DNA of 64,000 nt from Nansenia antarctica (GCA_963989245.1 OZ022342.1:18641457-18705456), one strand, 5' to 3'. Shown: positions 22,715-36,271, counted from the stretch's first letter. Numbers and translations: made by a program. Notes: generated by a model not told the origin, from the letters alone.

Positions 22715-23469
22715 GTGTGTGAATAGAATATGATGTGGTGGAGAATATTGTTTTATGCCAACCTTCAGATGTGTTCAGTGACCTCATCATAGGAGGGAAC
22801 CTTTTGAGCCACTGGACCTGAACCTAGGTTGGCCATAAATTCACAATGCTCTGTCCACTACACTGACTTTATTTATATTTTTGGACCAAATGTTTTCTTT
22901 GTAAGTTGCATAAAGTAACTTTGGTATGATGTCAATGGCTTAGATTGTGTGTACTTTGAAAGGGGGGGGTGTGTGTGATGAAATAGAGACTTACTATCTA
23001 TGTTAATCATGTTAGTCAGGTCAAGAAAATGGGATGTGACTTGGGAAGTCATGTCAATCGTTCAGAATGCTTAGAATGGTGTTAAGATTTGAGCCAGAAT
23101 GCTGTGTTTTATCTATCATTTGGGGGGGGGGAAAAACGATTTCTGGAATTTAAGGGATGAATGCCCACATTGCTCCTGTTCGCCTGGCCTTACAGGAGGG
23201 ACTAGACCGGGGGATCATGGGTAATGTGTTCTATTCAGTTTGTATTGTTTTATTTATTGATGTATTTATGTTTTCGATTGGGGTTGGATACAAAACAAGG
23301 TGGATTACAATGTAACAGAGGAAACCAATTGAAAACCAGAAGTACATAAAACAATTGTAGTGTAAATCTATCAATGTCTTATTATATTGATGAACATCAT
23401 GGAAATATATATATATTGGAAAAACAATAATTATGATGACCTGTGTTTATTGTTCCGAGTTAGACATTT

Positions 23470-23473
<4 letters not shown>

Positions 23474-23522
<49 letters not shown>
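23474..23522. repeat. (GT)n microsatellite
   Basis: Unbroken GT repeats over about 48 bp. Confidence 0.95.
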
Positions 23523-23525
<3 letters not shown>

Positions 23526-23753
23526 AAAACAATGACAACATTAAACTAAATAAAAACTATGATAAAATGGGTCCAAATACCATTGAGTTATATTTACAAC
23601 TGTGTTGTAAGATATTTTGTTACTATATATTTCATCAAGGAGTGGTGGCATCTCACATGAACTTTAGATAAAGGGAGATAAACCATGCAAGAAACGAAAT
23701 GTCTTCCGTAAATATTAACTGAATAATAATACAATAAAACACACACACAAACA

Positions 23754-23871
<118 letters not shown>

Positions 23872-24211
23872 CAGTATACAATAATATTCACAGGGTTTTA
23901 CGTCTAGAGTTATGTTATCCTTAAAAATATCAAATATGAAATGACTGACATAGCCTTCATGGCATTTATAAACCATACAATCCCTGTCCTTCAATCCCCT
24001 AAACAGCCAAATGTAACTTGAAAGAGGATGTGAAACACAAGTCATTATGTTATTCAGTTAAATATTATGTCACAAAAGCAACATTTTAGTCATGTGTGCA
24101 CAGATCAACACACAAGACCCTTTTAGTGCGACACAATCCAGGTTGGTGGAATTTGTTAGCGGCACACCAAGGAGCTCTCCTTTCACCAACATATCAAGCA
24201 ATGACACAAAA

Positions 24212-24350
24212 TGTCCTCCTCTGTGGCTCAGTTGGTAGATCATGGTGCTAACAATGCTTAGGTTGACGGTTTGATTCCTGCTGGCAACATGTATACTGAA
24301 AATCTATGTCGCTTTGCATAAAAGTGTCAGCTAAATGGCATATATTATTA
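24212..24350 (+). mobile_element. tRNA-derived SINE (HpaI-like)
   Basis: It has a tRNA-type A box (GTGGCTCAGTTGGTAG) and a degraded B box (GGTTTGATTCC). Then follows a tail with TCGCTTTGCATAAAAGTGTC and AGCTAAATGGCA, the common teleost SINE 3' module. Diverged, so old. Confidence 0.75.
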
Positions 24351-25194
24351 TATTAAGACATACAAGACATACAGTACAGTATAATACAACATGGTGTACA
24401 ATGAGGAGCAGTAAGATGTCCAAGACAGATTCCAAGGTCGCGTAGTGCAATATACAATAGTGTGAGCAACAGCAAGAGCAGCATCATTCACATGGATGCT
24501 GAATTAATTAAATGAACATATCTAAATGCATTAAATATAGGAACCTGTACATTCAAAATTGTTTTAGTTGTAATGGACATACCACTTACTATGTCATAGC
24601 ACACAGACACACTGTATATGAAATTTTGCCTCAGAAAAAAAGCTTTGTATCAGCAAATGATTAACAGTGTCCCAAAGTTAAGGTAGGTATCGACTTGTAC
24701 TTAAACTCTCATTGAGCACACCCTGGAGAGGCCCTCAGCAAGATGACATTCGCAACAACAAAAATTGTACAGCACCACCAAGTGGATATTTATCCCTCTA
24801 CATCCATACACATGTTACCCATAGCCACAGATGTATAGTTTCACTGTCATGGTGGCTGACAATGTATTTTATTGTGGTAATGCTGTTAATAGAAGGCTAG
24901 TAGAAGGTCTATGTAATCATAGTGTAGTTGTTTATCATAGTAGAAGTGAATTGTAAAATAATAGCCCATTATTGGGAGTGGGTAAGGAAAGCTAGTGATA
25001 AATAGTAATTGTTTAGTTTACACATTGAGAGAGTATGCAGCACAATAGTAATCCTGGTATTTCATGGGATTTGCCCATTCAGACAGATGAACCCAAACAT
25101 ACCCGGGGCCCTCTCAGACACACCTATCAGTTATAAACCACAACAAGTTGGCAAAGCACAGGTTCCAGGAGATTCTTCATTATATAAAAAATCA

Positions 25195-25455
25195 TGAGCG
25201 TGGAAGACCCATCAACAGCAAACTAACCCTCTTGACCCCATCCACAGCAAACTAACTCTCTGGACCCATCCACAGCAACCCCGACGGCTTGTGGCTCTGT
25301 TCGAAAGCCTTGGCTCGAAATCGAGTCACTCTCGAAAACGAGCCATAGGGGTAGAAAAGGGAATCGGGATTGGGCCTACTCTCTGGGCCCATCCACAGCA
25401 AACTAACTCTCTGGACCCCATCCACACCAAACTAACTCTCTGGAACCCATGTTCT
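25195..25455. repeat. Short tandem array of an about 28-bp unit, interrupted
   Basis: About five copies of CAGCAAACTAACTCTCTGG plus ACCCATCCA, split by about 110 bp of unrelated sequence around 25275-25385. Confidence 0.7.
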
Positions 25456-25859
25456 CTGTGCACAACAATCCCAGAAGTGAGCCAATTCCCCCAAAATAAC
25501 CAGAATATTTCAAATAGACAGGATGGGACATAATCCAATTGGTGTTTAAATATAATGCAGCTAGTAATTGCATAGTGTACAATTCCTGCTCTAGTCTATT
25601 CAGAGTTGTTAGGTTGTTGCATGCTGTTGCTGTCATGTTCCTTTATGGTTGTATGCATATAAATCATGATTAGCAAATCATTTTGAAGGGAAGACAGACA
25701 CCTTTCAATTGTTCACGGATCAGTGGTGAGAATAAAGGAAAGGAGACTAGGAAATGAAACGAGGAAACATAACCAGGCGAATGTTCTAGCTGGGGGTTGT
25801 CGGAAAAAGCGGAGCACTGCTGGGGCAACGTGACAGCGAAGCCCCGTGCATGTTGGGCA

Positions 25860-26165
25860 GGACCAATGAATGCAATGGCTGGGCGTGCTGTATTGTAATT
25901 GGGCGGAGTCGGTCCTGATGAAGACCAATCATTGCGACGTAAGGGACACAACAGGGGCGTGCGCACGTGTGCTTTTGCGTGTGTTCCCACTGTCTTCCAA
26001 AGGGAATGTGTTACTTTCAGCCCAAAGTCAGAGTTGACCCTGTCGCTGGAGGTGTCGATACGGCGAGTTTTTAGGATCTTTATATTTTGTCAAATCTTCT
26101 GAATACTTCGTTGAACGCTTTGGATCATTGTTTACCTGGGATCGTACCTTCTCTGGATGAAAAAG
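25860..26165 (+). promoter_or_regulatory. per1: per1 promoter and candidate non-coding first exon
   Basis: The stretch holds CCAAT boxes in both orientations, a GGGCGGAG GC-box-like site, and a perfect E-box CACGTG at 25964-25969. A splice donor (AAAAG|GTGAGA) follows at 26165/26166, so a non-coding exon 1 probably ends there. Known: CLOCK-BMAL1 drives per genes through CACGTG E-boxes. The start site itself is inferred. Confidence 0.6.
25964..25969. promoter_or_regulatory. per1: E-box CACGTG near the per1 start
   Basis: Perfect palindromic E-box about 200 bp upstream of the probable exon 1 donor, next to a CGACGTAAG half-CRE-like site at about 25935-25942. This is the expected kind of CLOCK-BMAL1 site for a per gene. 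Confidence 0.6.
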
Positions 26166-27052
26166 GTGAGAATGTCAGATCGTGGTAACTCGGTGGGTAG
26201 CAAACTAGCTGACTAGTTTGCTAATAATACAGGTGTAGCAAAAATATTGTAACTTGTTTTTTGTTTTTGCCATTCATGGTGTGTGCATCGTTTGTTTTAC
26301 AATGTTGTGTTTCTTTATATATTGTCAACAATTTGTTGAAAGTATTTTGGCGGAAGGAAGGAATTGATTTGGATAATTATTAATTATTATTTATTATTGA
26401 TCTATTATTATTATTTATGACAGATTTTTTTTTGTAGATTGGCTTTAGAATATTGTGTTGCGGTTAGTTCAAGTGTGATAAATCTTTTTGGAAGCTGTAT
26501 GTCCAGCAGAACAATCGCATGAGCGCCTAAAACGCGAGGCACGTTGCGTTCACTGCTGTCAACGGTGTCATCCTGGCAACAAGGTGGTGCTTAAACCCTC
26601 AGCACATGTCATGGCACTAGGCAGTAGACTAAAGCCAGAAGCGAACAGATTTGACCAACTGTTACAGTCAAATAATTGTTTTTCACTGTGACTAAATTAT
26701 TTTGTTGAGTATATTGCTCTATCTACGCTATACATCGGTTTCTGCTGTAAATGACTCCGTGTGAGTTAGTATTTAGGGTATAGATCACCTGCATGACTTG
26801 ATTCTCTTGAGATCATGTACCCAAATAATGATTTTAAATAATACGTTTATTGACACAATAGGCTTACTTGATTCTCGACGTAGCCACGTCTTTAGATGTA
26901 GACAGTAAATCTACTCTGGGTTTTCTTGAAGTAGAACCAAAAAGAATGCTAATCTGGTTTCTGTTGAGTGTGGATGACAAATTGAACTGTTACACTGTGG
27001 TATACTTTCATGAAACTGCATTTTAAAGTTCTGTATTTATTCCAACAGGTGA

Positions 27053-30000
27053 ATGATGAGTGATGATAATGCATACATCACTCCTGGAAATGGCACCAGT
27101 GAAATGAGTGTAGAAGAAGATGCTGTGGGGGGTCAAGAGGGAGGCCCCCCTGGAAGGAGAGGCAGCTCTCCTCCCAATGGAAAACGCATCCGCTCATCCG
27201 GAGGCAGCTCCTCCAGGGGTCCCCAAGTGTCAAACTCTGATGACACTGATGCCCACTCAAGCGGGAATGATTCAGCTGAGAGGGAGGTCGAAGGTCACAT
27301 GGGACGTGAGCAGTCCACCTGCAGCTCCCACAATGAGAAAGACTCTGCCATAGAGACAACAGGGAGCAAGAGGTGAGTCACTTCATATAAAAAACATGCA
27401 TTACAAACTTTGTCTGATGCCATGCTTGTGAGAAATTAGAACCAGGAGACTAGACACACGCTAAATACAGACTGGCTAGGTTTTGAAAATGTCCAGTGTT
27501 ATGGATAGGGTTGGGAATCAAGAACCAGTAACTAATCGGAATCGTATGCCTTCAAGGTGATCAATTCCTTTTATTGATGCCGGCATGTTTTTCTGACAGT
27601 TGCACATGCCAAAAACTCATGCGTCATGACGTCAAACTCTGCGTCTGACGTCAAACTCTAAGGTGTAGCCTAGTATCCGGCATAGATAAAGAAACGTAGA
27701 TACGTCATTGGCCAGTAGCCGCTATGTGTCTGACCTTTTTAGCCACACCTTCTAAATTATAAAGAAGAATTGTTTATTTTATGTGCCAGTTAAATGTAAT
27801 ATTAGCTTTATTAGCTTATTCCCTTTTGAAAAAGAGTATTGTAATTTATTTAATTGTTACTAGGCATACATGCCTATTTTTCTGAAGAAGAATTATTTAT
27901 TTTATCAGTCAGTTTTAGATTTGTTCTCCAAGTTCTATCCTTTTAAGAAAAGTAGCATTGTAATTCACTTCAATATGTTCAAATGCTATTATAGGCAGAT
28001 ATTCTATTCCTATCAGGAATCGTTAAAGAATCGGATCCATAACATCTTAACAATTTCCATCCCTAGATATGGATCAAAATCATGGAAAACAAATCACATC
28101 AAACGCCTCTGATGAAACTGCCTGCTCAACAACGCTATAACTGACTGTTGTTTCCACCTTTCAGCTCAAACTCGCACAGCCGTCTCAACAGCTCCATGGC
28201 CTACAGCCTGCTGAGTGGCAGCTCAGAGCAGGACAACCCCTCCACCAGCGGCTGCAGCAGTGACCGGCCAGCCCGGCTGCAGACCCAGAGGGAGCTGCTG
28301 AAGGCCTTGAAGGAGCTGAAGATCCGCGTCCCTGCAGACCATCGGGGGAAAGGACGCTCCAGCACCTTGGCCTCCCTACAGTATGCGCTCAACTGCGTCA
28401 AACAAGTCCGAGGTAATTGAGTGACCAAAATGCCTACGGTAGCTACAGGCTTAAAGATGCCAAGCATGTGGGTTCAGATCTCTTTTTAGCTACAGTTAGC
28501 ATGCATCTGCTGGTATTTATGATTTGACTTTGTTTCTTTCTCTAGCAAATCAAGAGTATTATCATCAGTGGAGTGTGGAGGAGAATCTCGGCTGCAGTCT
28601 GGACCTCTCAGCCTTCACTGTGGAGGAGCTGGACAACATCACCTCCGAATACACGCTTCAAAACACGGTAGGAAGTTAGACCTACATACCCATGCCTTTG
28701 TCAACTTGCACTTGGCCAAAAGCCTCTCACACCCAGCGTTCTTGTGGCTCTAATTCTCTTTCTTTCTTTCTTGATCTCTCTTTTCCAGGACACGTTCTCT
28801 GTGGGTGTGTCCTTCCTCTCTGGGAAGGTGGTCTACATCTCCCCCCAGGCTTCCTCCATGTTGCGTTGTAAGCCTGAGCGACTGCAGGGGGCGCTCTTCT
28901 CTGAGCTCCTGGCCCCCCAGGATGTCAGCACCTTCTACAGCAGCACTGCTCCCTGCCGTCTGCCTCCCTGGGCCTCCTGCACGGGCTCTGGTGAGTGACA
29001 AGAGACAGAGAAAGAGGAGACAGATTGGAGCTCAAATGCATGGATTGAACTCATTTCACTTAAGTCCTTTAATCCATTTGTTTACATGTTTAACATGTTT
29101 GGCATTTAAGCAGACACTTTTATCCAAAGTGACTTACAGCAAATACATTTGTCAAAGTAATTGTAATCATCTATCCTTCAAGTCATAGCAAGAAAAAATC
29201 ATCTATGCTAGGGTCGGGGGCCATTAAGCTAAAGTGGCAGGAATTGTAAAGACATTTGTGTATCTTTAGCAAATTGTGACAGTTTCACTATAGTAGAAGA
29301 AACAAATGTAATGTGTACAGTCAACTCAGCAGTGAAAAAAAGAACCCCATTGCAGAATTCATGGTAGGAAGAGTTCTAATTGGTTGTAGGACCAATGCTG
29401 TGCAGTGATGACACTTAAGTTGGAAATGGACAAACCTGTTTGACTTGGCTAGTATGGAGATTGCTCTTGTATTAATGCCGTCTCTCCTCCTACCATCTTT
29501 CTCAGTGACCTCCCCTGTGGACTGTACTCAGGAGAAATCCATGTTCTGCCGCATCAGTCAGGGACGGGATACTGAGGGTGAGGTGCGGTACTACCCCTTC
29601 CGTCTAACCCCCTACCAACTAACGCTACGAGACTCCGATATCTCCCTGCCCCAGCCCTGCTGCCTGCTTATCGCTGAGAGAGTGCACTCAGGATACGAGG
29701 GTATGTAACGTTCAGGTTTTCGGATTTTCAGGCCAGGTCAAAGTTCTAAAGTCCAAAAAAACAGTCCTATAATTCACACTCACTCACTCAAGTGTGTCCA
29801 GAGCTATCTCTGCCTCTTTCCTAACCAGCCCCCCTCACTCTCCCTCCCTCCCCTACTCTTCCAGCTCCCCGTATTCCGGCGGACAAGAGGATTTTCACCA
29901 CTAGCCATACGCCCAGCTGTCTCTTTCAGGAGGTCGATGAAAGGTCAGTGTTCTTGTTTGATTGTCCGTCTGTCCGTTTCTATGTGGAGAAAGTTTTCCT

Positions 30001-33000
30001 ATGGTGGTCCAGGTGTGTTTTATATGTAATGTATAATATATATATATATAATAATGTTGTTATTGTTGTTGTATTGTAGGGCTGTGCCACTCTTGGGCTA
30101 CCTGCCCCAGGACCTGGTGGGGACTCCTGTGCTCATGTACATCCACCCCGATGACAGGCCTCTCATGGTGGCCATCCACAAGAAGAGTGAGTACCTCTAT
30201 CCCCTTCATTATACATAAGCTTTGAAATGGGCACATTTACGGGGGGGGGGGAGAATTAAGTGAAAGTGAGGCGAGATGACTCATACATGTGATGTGTGGT
30301 TCCTCCCTCAGTTCTTCAGTCAGCAGGGCAGCCCTTTGAACATTCCCCCCTTCGTATGTGCGCCCGGAATGGGGAGTATCTCACCATTGATACCAGCTGG
30401 TCCTCCTTCGTCAATCCTTGGAGCCGAAAAGTTGCCTTCATCGTGGGCCGGCACAAAGTGCGAACGTGAGTAGCCCCTTGAACGAACCTCTCTACAACTC
30501 CCAACGATCTTAAATTCCTCAGCAGCCCCACGTTGTAACATCTTGGTACAGCTATCAAGCGGTTCAGGTACTTTGTTAGGACCTTCTTGTCTCTTACCTG
30601 TGTATGTGTGTGTCTCTCTCTCTCTCTCTCTCTCTCACCGCTCACTAACAGGAGTCCCCTGAATGAAGACGTGTTCACCCCGGGAGGAGAGGTGACCATG
30701 TCTCCTGAGATCCCCCGGCTGAGTGAGCAGATCCACCGTGTGCTGGTTCAGCCGGTGCACAGCGCCGGCTCGCAGGGCTACGGGAGCTCCCACGACTCCC
30801 ACCACCACCAACAGCCCAGTCAAGGCTCTTCTTCAGGCAGCAACAGCCCCTCGAAGCTGACCATCCAGCCCCACAGACCAGTAAGTGCCCAAAAAAACGC
30901 ACGCATGAATCTTGATGCCGGTTCTGACACACAAGACAGACTCCCAGACAGGCAGATCCAGAGCCACTCTCATGTATCTCTCCTCTTGGTCCCCAATCAG
31001 ATGACGTTCCAGCAAATGTGCAAGGATGTCCACATGGTGAAGACCAGCGGTCAGCAAGTCTTTATCGAGTCTCGCAACCGGCCGCCACTCCGCAAACACA
31101 CCACCAGTGGTGAGCATTTGAAACGATAGAACGACTATATGAGTTGAACATGCACATATTAGCTTCACAAGGAACAACATTGAGGTAATGCTGAACTAAT
31201 GATACCTACCCCCCCCCCCCGTCCTCTCTTCAGTAGCCCTGGTGGAGGCAGAGAAGGTTAACAATGACCTTGGACCTATAGGGCTTTTGGGAGTACAGCC
31301 ACTAAGGAAAGACCCATCAGCTACCTACTCATACCAACAGATCAACTGCCTGGACAGCATCGTAAGGTATGTGGCCGCTCTCGCGTCCATGTGAAGAACA
31401 TCAACCTTGTAAATGATCTAGTTTCTCTTCGTGCCATGTGTTGGGCACTTTGTAATATGTCATATGTCATTTCCTGTCTGTAGGTACTTGGAGAGCTGCA
31501 ATGTCCCCAACACGGTGAAGAGGAAATGTGGCTCCTCCTCCTGGACGACATCGTCCACCTCTGATGACGACAAGCAGACACCTAAAGGTACCGTCATTGG
31601 AACATAACGCTACGGGAGTGATGTCCTGCCCCACTGCTATTTTAAAAGCTCAGATTTTTTAGGTAGACTTTGACCAGTGTATGTAACTAAACATGATGTG
31701 TGTTTTGTCTGCAGATCTGAATGCCCAGGGGGTGAATGAAGGCCTTAAAGGTGTTGGTCCACAGGGGTCCCACCCACTGAGCCCTCTGACACTGCACTGC
31801 AAAGCCGAGAGTGTGGTCTCCGTCACCTCCCAATGCAGCTTCAGTAGCACCATCGTCCACGTAGGGGACAAGAAACCTCCAGAGTCAGGTAGGCGAAAGC
31901 CCTCTTGCTCCGTTTGTTTGACTGACTATCCCCTCTACGTTTTTGTCCTTCATTTATTCTGCCGCCCCGCCTCAATCTGACATTTATTGTTGACATTCTC
32001 TCTTTCAGATATTGTTATGATGGAGGAGGCGCCAGTGACCCCGACTCCCACCCCCACCTCTCCAGCCCCGGTCGCCACCGCAGTGACTCCCCGGCCCTCG
32101 GCCCAGCCCAGCCCAGCTCATCACGGGAGGAGATCAGCCGGAGGTTCGGGCCTGGTGGGTCTGACCAAAGAGGTGCTGTCTGCCCACACGCAGGAAGAGG
32201 AGCAGGTGTTCCTCAGCCGCTTCAGCGACCTGGGCCAGCTGCGCATGCTGGAGCCGGGGCCTCCCCTGCTGCGCGGACACACGACCACACCCAAAGGTAG
32301 GTAGCAACCAGGAGGAGTTCTCACCAAAACGGTAGATGCACTGAGACGACAAGGATCTCGTTACCTCTCAATGACAATCCATCATCCATCATCGGTTATT
32401 TCACTGCGATGTATTTCACTATTTCAAGCCTCTCTTGCTCTTTGTGTGTGTGTTTCAGGAGTGCACAGCTCACAGGACTACCCAGCAGGTGGCAGTGGGC
32501 GGAAGCGCGGGAGGGGGGGCAAGAGGCTGAAGCATCAGCAGGACGGCTCCCAGCACGGCCGCCGCCGCCCCCTGTCGAGTTCAGGCATGAACAGCAGGGG
32601 AGGGGAAGGACAGCCAGGAGGGCGCGCAGCATTCCCCGTCGGTCAACCTCTGATGATGCAGGGACCCCTGACCTCCTCCTCCTCCTGGCCCGCCTCTCAG
32701 GCCGGCCTCCCTCCTGCCGGGAGCCCTTACCCTCCCGGAGTCCTTCCCTTCTTCCCCATGTACCCCCCTGTCCCTCAGCAACTCCTGACCCACCCAGGGG
32801 TGGACCCCGGCCTGCAGGTGGGCTACACCAACCCCCAGGCAGGCTTCCAGTACCTCATGCACCCCTCGCAGTTACCCCTACCCCTGCCTCCTCCTCCTCC
32901 GATGATGATGATTCTACCCAACTACCTGTTCCCTCAGCTCAGCGCGGCTGTACCACAGCTCAATGCCGCCCTACCTCAATATAACACTGCTATACCGCAC

Positions 33001-35259
33001 CTGAACCCCGCTCTCACACAACTCGGCCAGGCTCTGCCGCCGTTCAATCAAGCTATACCAGTAACGCAGCTCAATCCTGGTTTGGGTCAATACAACCCCA
33101 TCATGACCCAAATCAACAACGGTATACCTCACTTGAACCCCACGGGGGCTCAACTCAGTCATTTAGCGCCCCAGCTCAGCCCATTAGCGGCCCAGCTCAA
33201 CCCGGCGTTGTCGCTGATACCCCAACAGATACCTCAACACTTTTACAACGCCACTCCCACGTTCCCTTTCCCAAATGCTATTCCCGGGGTTCCCGCCTCG
33301 GCCTTACCGATATTGGACCCCATCCTAATCCAACGCGGCCCCTCCCGCTCGAGTACCCCTCAGTCGTCGGGCCAACACCCCCTGGAGGGGACCGACTCGC
33401 CCCTCTTTCAATCCCGATGCTCCTCCCCCCTCAACCTGCTGCAGCTGGAGGAGACGCCCTTCAACCGTCCCGAGGGCATGTCCGCCCTACAGACCCCGCC
33501 CCCGCCGGGAGTGGCTGCTCAGGATTGGGTAGGGAAGCAAGGAGGCTCCGCCAACCGCAGCAGCATTAAAGACAATTCCAAAGAGAACGATAACGTGAGT
33601 TGAATTCTTCCGCAGTCCATTTTCTTTTGGATTTGTCTGAATATAACAAGCTGTGTTGATGGGGCTAGTGAGTTGTTCTGGTCTCACTTGTTCACCCTTC
33701 TGTGCTCTCCCTCCAGGCTGACGCTGACGCGGATGATTCTAATCAGGACGCCATGTCCACGTCCAGCGACCTGCTGGACCTACTGCTGCAGGAGGACGCC
33801 TGCTCAGGCACGGGCTCAGCCGCCTCTGGATCCGGGTCGTCGGGCTCTGGGTCAGGCTCCTCTGGATCTGGCTCCAATGGATGCAGCACGTCAGGAAGTG
33901 GAACGAGTGAGTTGGAAAAACATACAAAACCAACCAGTGTTTACTATCCTTGTCCAGAGGACATTTTTAGAGAGTTAACATTCAAACACACATACAAACA
34001 CTCACAAAAACATACCCCATATTGAATGACATTTTTACGATATAATACAGTACAGAATGTTGAGAGGGGACTGAACTTTGAACCTTTCCACTTCAGGAAG
34101 CAGCAACACTAGCAAGTACTTCGGTAGCGTCGACTCGTCTGAGAATGACCACTCCCACAAGCAGCCAGCAGGTGGCGCAGAGGAGGCCCAGCTGATGAAG
34201 TATGTCCTTCAGGACCCCATCTGGCTCCTCATGGCCAACACGGATGACAAAGTGATGATGACATACCAGATGCCCACCAGGTATGCAGTCTTTCCATGGC
34301 CACTTTGGCTTGTTGTCATGGCAATTGTAGTGATGGTTACAAGTCATGATGAGTCATGTGAATATAAAACCTTATTATTATTATTATTATTATTATATAT
34401 AATAATACCATGCATGTGTGAGATATGAAGGAATTAATTGGGATTCTTCAGACTGGAATATCGGTGGATGTGTGTGTGTCTGTGTGTGAAAGTATTTGAA
34501 AGTATTTGTCTTTGTGTTTTTAAAGGGACAGGGAGACGGTTCTGAGGCAGGACCGGGTGATGCTGAAGGCTGTGCAGAAGCAGCAGCCGCGCTTCACTGA
34601 GGAGCAGAAGAGAGAGCTGGTCCAGGTCCACCCATGGATAGGGACTGGTCGCCTTCCTCAAGCCATCATGACCCCTGTAAGTGACCTTACTGACCGCCTT
34701 AACGTCATCCCTGTCACTCTCAGGTCTGCCTGCTGAGCCACCGTGGGGCCTTCACACTTATACTTTTGATTATTCATTTTAAAAAGGCTAATCTAAATAA
34801 TCACACTTTATACGCAATGCTGTTATGACTACCAAGGAGAAGCGTGTGTTGTGTTGACTTTATGTTTGAAGTTGTGATGGTGATGACTAGATAGGAGTGT
34901 ACTGGTGTCCGGAGGATGTGTTTTCTAACCCTATTCTCCCCTTCCTGCCCCTCTCTGCTTGTGCGTAGTCATGTACTGGCTGTGGGTCTCCTCCCGCCTC
35001 CTCAGCAGCGCGACCTTTCGAAGAGGAACTCCAAGACATCGACCTGACAGAGGTCCTCCAGCTGCAGGAGGCACATGTCACCATGACATCAGACTCCTCC
35101 GACACGTCGCTCCAGCAGACGGCTGAGACAAGTGCCAGGCCAGGTGAGAAGGACGGACACGTTGCTGCCACCAACAGTCAGGGCCAAACACCTGACGAGT
35201 CCGAGGTGACGTCGTCCTTGACAGGGAAAGAGCTTTCTTTGTCTGGCAAGGGCAATTGA
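27053..35259 (+). CDS. per1: Period circadian regulator 1 (PER1)
   Basis: Nineteen coding exons join in phase: 27053-27372, 28165-28412, 28546-28667, 28789-28990, 29506-29700, 29865-29943, 30080-30186, 30312-30465, 30652-30880, 31001-31109, 31234-31366, 31484-31587, 31715-31888, 32009-32296, 32459-33594, 33717-33906, 34097-34280, 34526-34676 and 34979-or-nearby-to-35259 (acceptor at 34968/34969). This gives about 1,471 residues; the start may also be the second ATG at 27056. Domains: a conserved LKALKELKIRVP helix (about 150-190), PAS-A (about 230-300), PAS-B (about 370-475, with RNGEYLTIDTSW), the casein-kinase region with YQQINCLDSIVRYLESC and SVVSVTSQCSFSSTIVHV, and the C-terminal YVLQDPIWLLMAN. 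Role: it enters the nucleus with CRY and represses CLOCK-BMAL1. The vamp2 neighbour supports per1 over per2 or per3. Exon 15 carries an unusual degenerate repeat (see the separate entry). Confidence 0.96.
27627..27634. promoter_or_regulatory. CRE palindrome TGACGTCA (first)
   Basis: A perfect CREB/ATF site inside the intron 2 MITE, followed by AACTCTGCG. Confidence 0.5.
27646..27653. promoter_or_regulatory. CRE palindrome TGACGTCA (second)
   Basis: A second perfect copy 19 bp after the first, in the same short repeated context (GCGTC-TGACGTCAAACTCT). The two CREs thus arose by a local duplication inside the MITE. Confidence 0.5.
29092..29180 (-). mobile_element. SINE tail fragment in per1 intron 5
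   Basis: Contains GCATTTAAGCAGACACTTTT followed by ATCCAAAGTGACTTACA, the reverse of the common teleost SINE 3' module. No tRNA-like head is visible, so this is a truncated or decayed copy. Confidence 0.6.
32926..33240 (+). repeat. per1: Degenerate 11-residue coding repeat in per1
   Basis: Within the largest per1 exon (residues about 977-1081) the protein cycles through units such as AVPQLNAALPQ, YNTAIPHLNPALTQ and QINNGIPHLNPTG. The shared core is [Q/H][L/Y]N-x-[A/G]-[L/I]-P. About nine to ten units follow the conserved PNYLFP motif. I know of no such array in mammalian PER1, where this part is proline- and serine-rich. Confidence 0.75.
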
Positions 35260-36271
35260 AAACCCCGAAAATAACTCAGACAATTTCAGCACAATGGGAC
35301 AATTTGGGACAGAGAGAGGCAAAGTCATTGTGTTGAAGATGAATGTAAATGGGTCTATGGGAACAGATAAGGAGCCAAAGAATACCTGATCCAGTTTGAA
35401 TAAATGTCAGCTTTTACACATGATGGATAATATTGTTCACTGTATCTAAAAATATGTATTGTATTCATTTACTGTAAATAGTCACTTTATTTGTATATTT
35501 GTGCCTGGTCCCCTATACAACGACAGAATTTTATATTTCACTTCTTTGGGGGTTTTCCTCCCCTAAAATAGTGACCGTTTACAAGCTATTGTGTGTACCA
35601 ACGCAATCGAATTTATTGATCCAATGTCCATATTGGAAAATACTGTCATATCTGTGATGGTAAGAACAATGGTTAAATATTACATTCATGTTGAAGAATG
35701 TATTTGGTAGAATACTACAAAATATTTTCAAAGTGATGTCATATTGTACAGTGTCTGTATACCATCCAAGAGCTGATATACTACCATTTTTGTGTGTTTA
35801 GTTTTCGTCATATAATGTAATTTTTTCTAGAATGATGCAGAATCTGTGTAAAAAGATGTACAGTTTTAGACAATAGAAAAATGTCCTGACTATTTTATCG
35901 TCTACCCAGATGTACATACATTCCAAATACTGTATGTTCTTTGTTTGTGTTATGGGGTCTTGTGTACAGAAAGTATTGCCAATTTCTCTGGAGCAGAGAT
36001 GGGAGTTCCCATGGTAACAGACCAGTTGGTGCCAGTCTTCTTGATTGGACAAAGTTTGAGAGAGAGAGGGAAGGAGAGCAAAGCTACTGATAGGCTGAGT
36101 TTACATGAATAGGCCTGTTGTATTGGTCAGATACTCTGTGTTTGGGATTCACAGTGTATCCCTTATTCCGTCTTTCTCTCTCTCATCTATTTTATGAATG
36201 TTAACTTCTATAAAACTCTAAACACCTTTGTGAATATTCTGTGTTTGTGCCGAGCGATTTTGGTAAATGAT

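Larger units (their letters stand above)
27506..28065. mobile_element. hAT-type MITE in per1 intron 2
   Basis: It starts TAGGGTTGGGAATC and ends with the imperfect inverse, TTTCCATCCCTA. It is flanked by 8-bp near-duplicates GTTATGGA (27498-27505) and GATATGGA (28066-28073), 7 of 8 bases alike. That length is typical for hAT insertions. It has no transposase frame. It carries two CRE palindromes. Confidence 0.75.

Noticed and set aside
30587..31129. 180-codon ORF across two per1 exons
   Set aside because: It reads through the intron between 30880 and 31001. The splice sites and phases show two separate exons.
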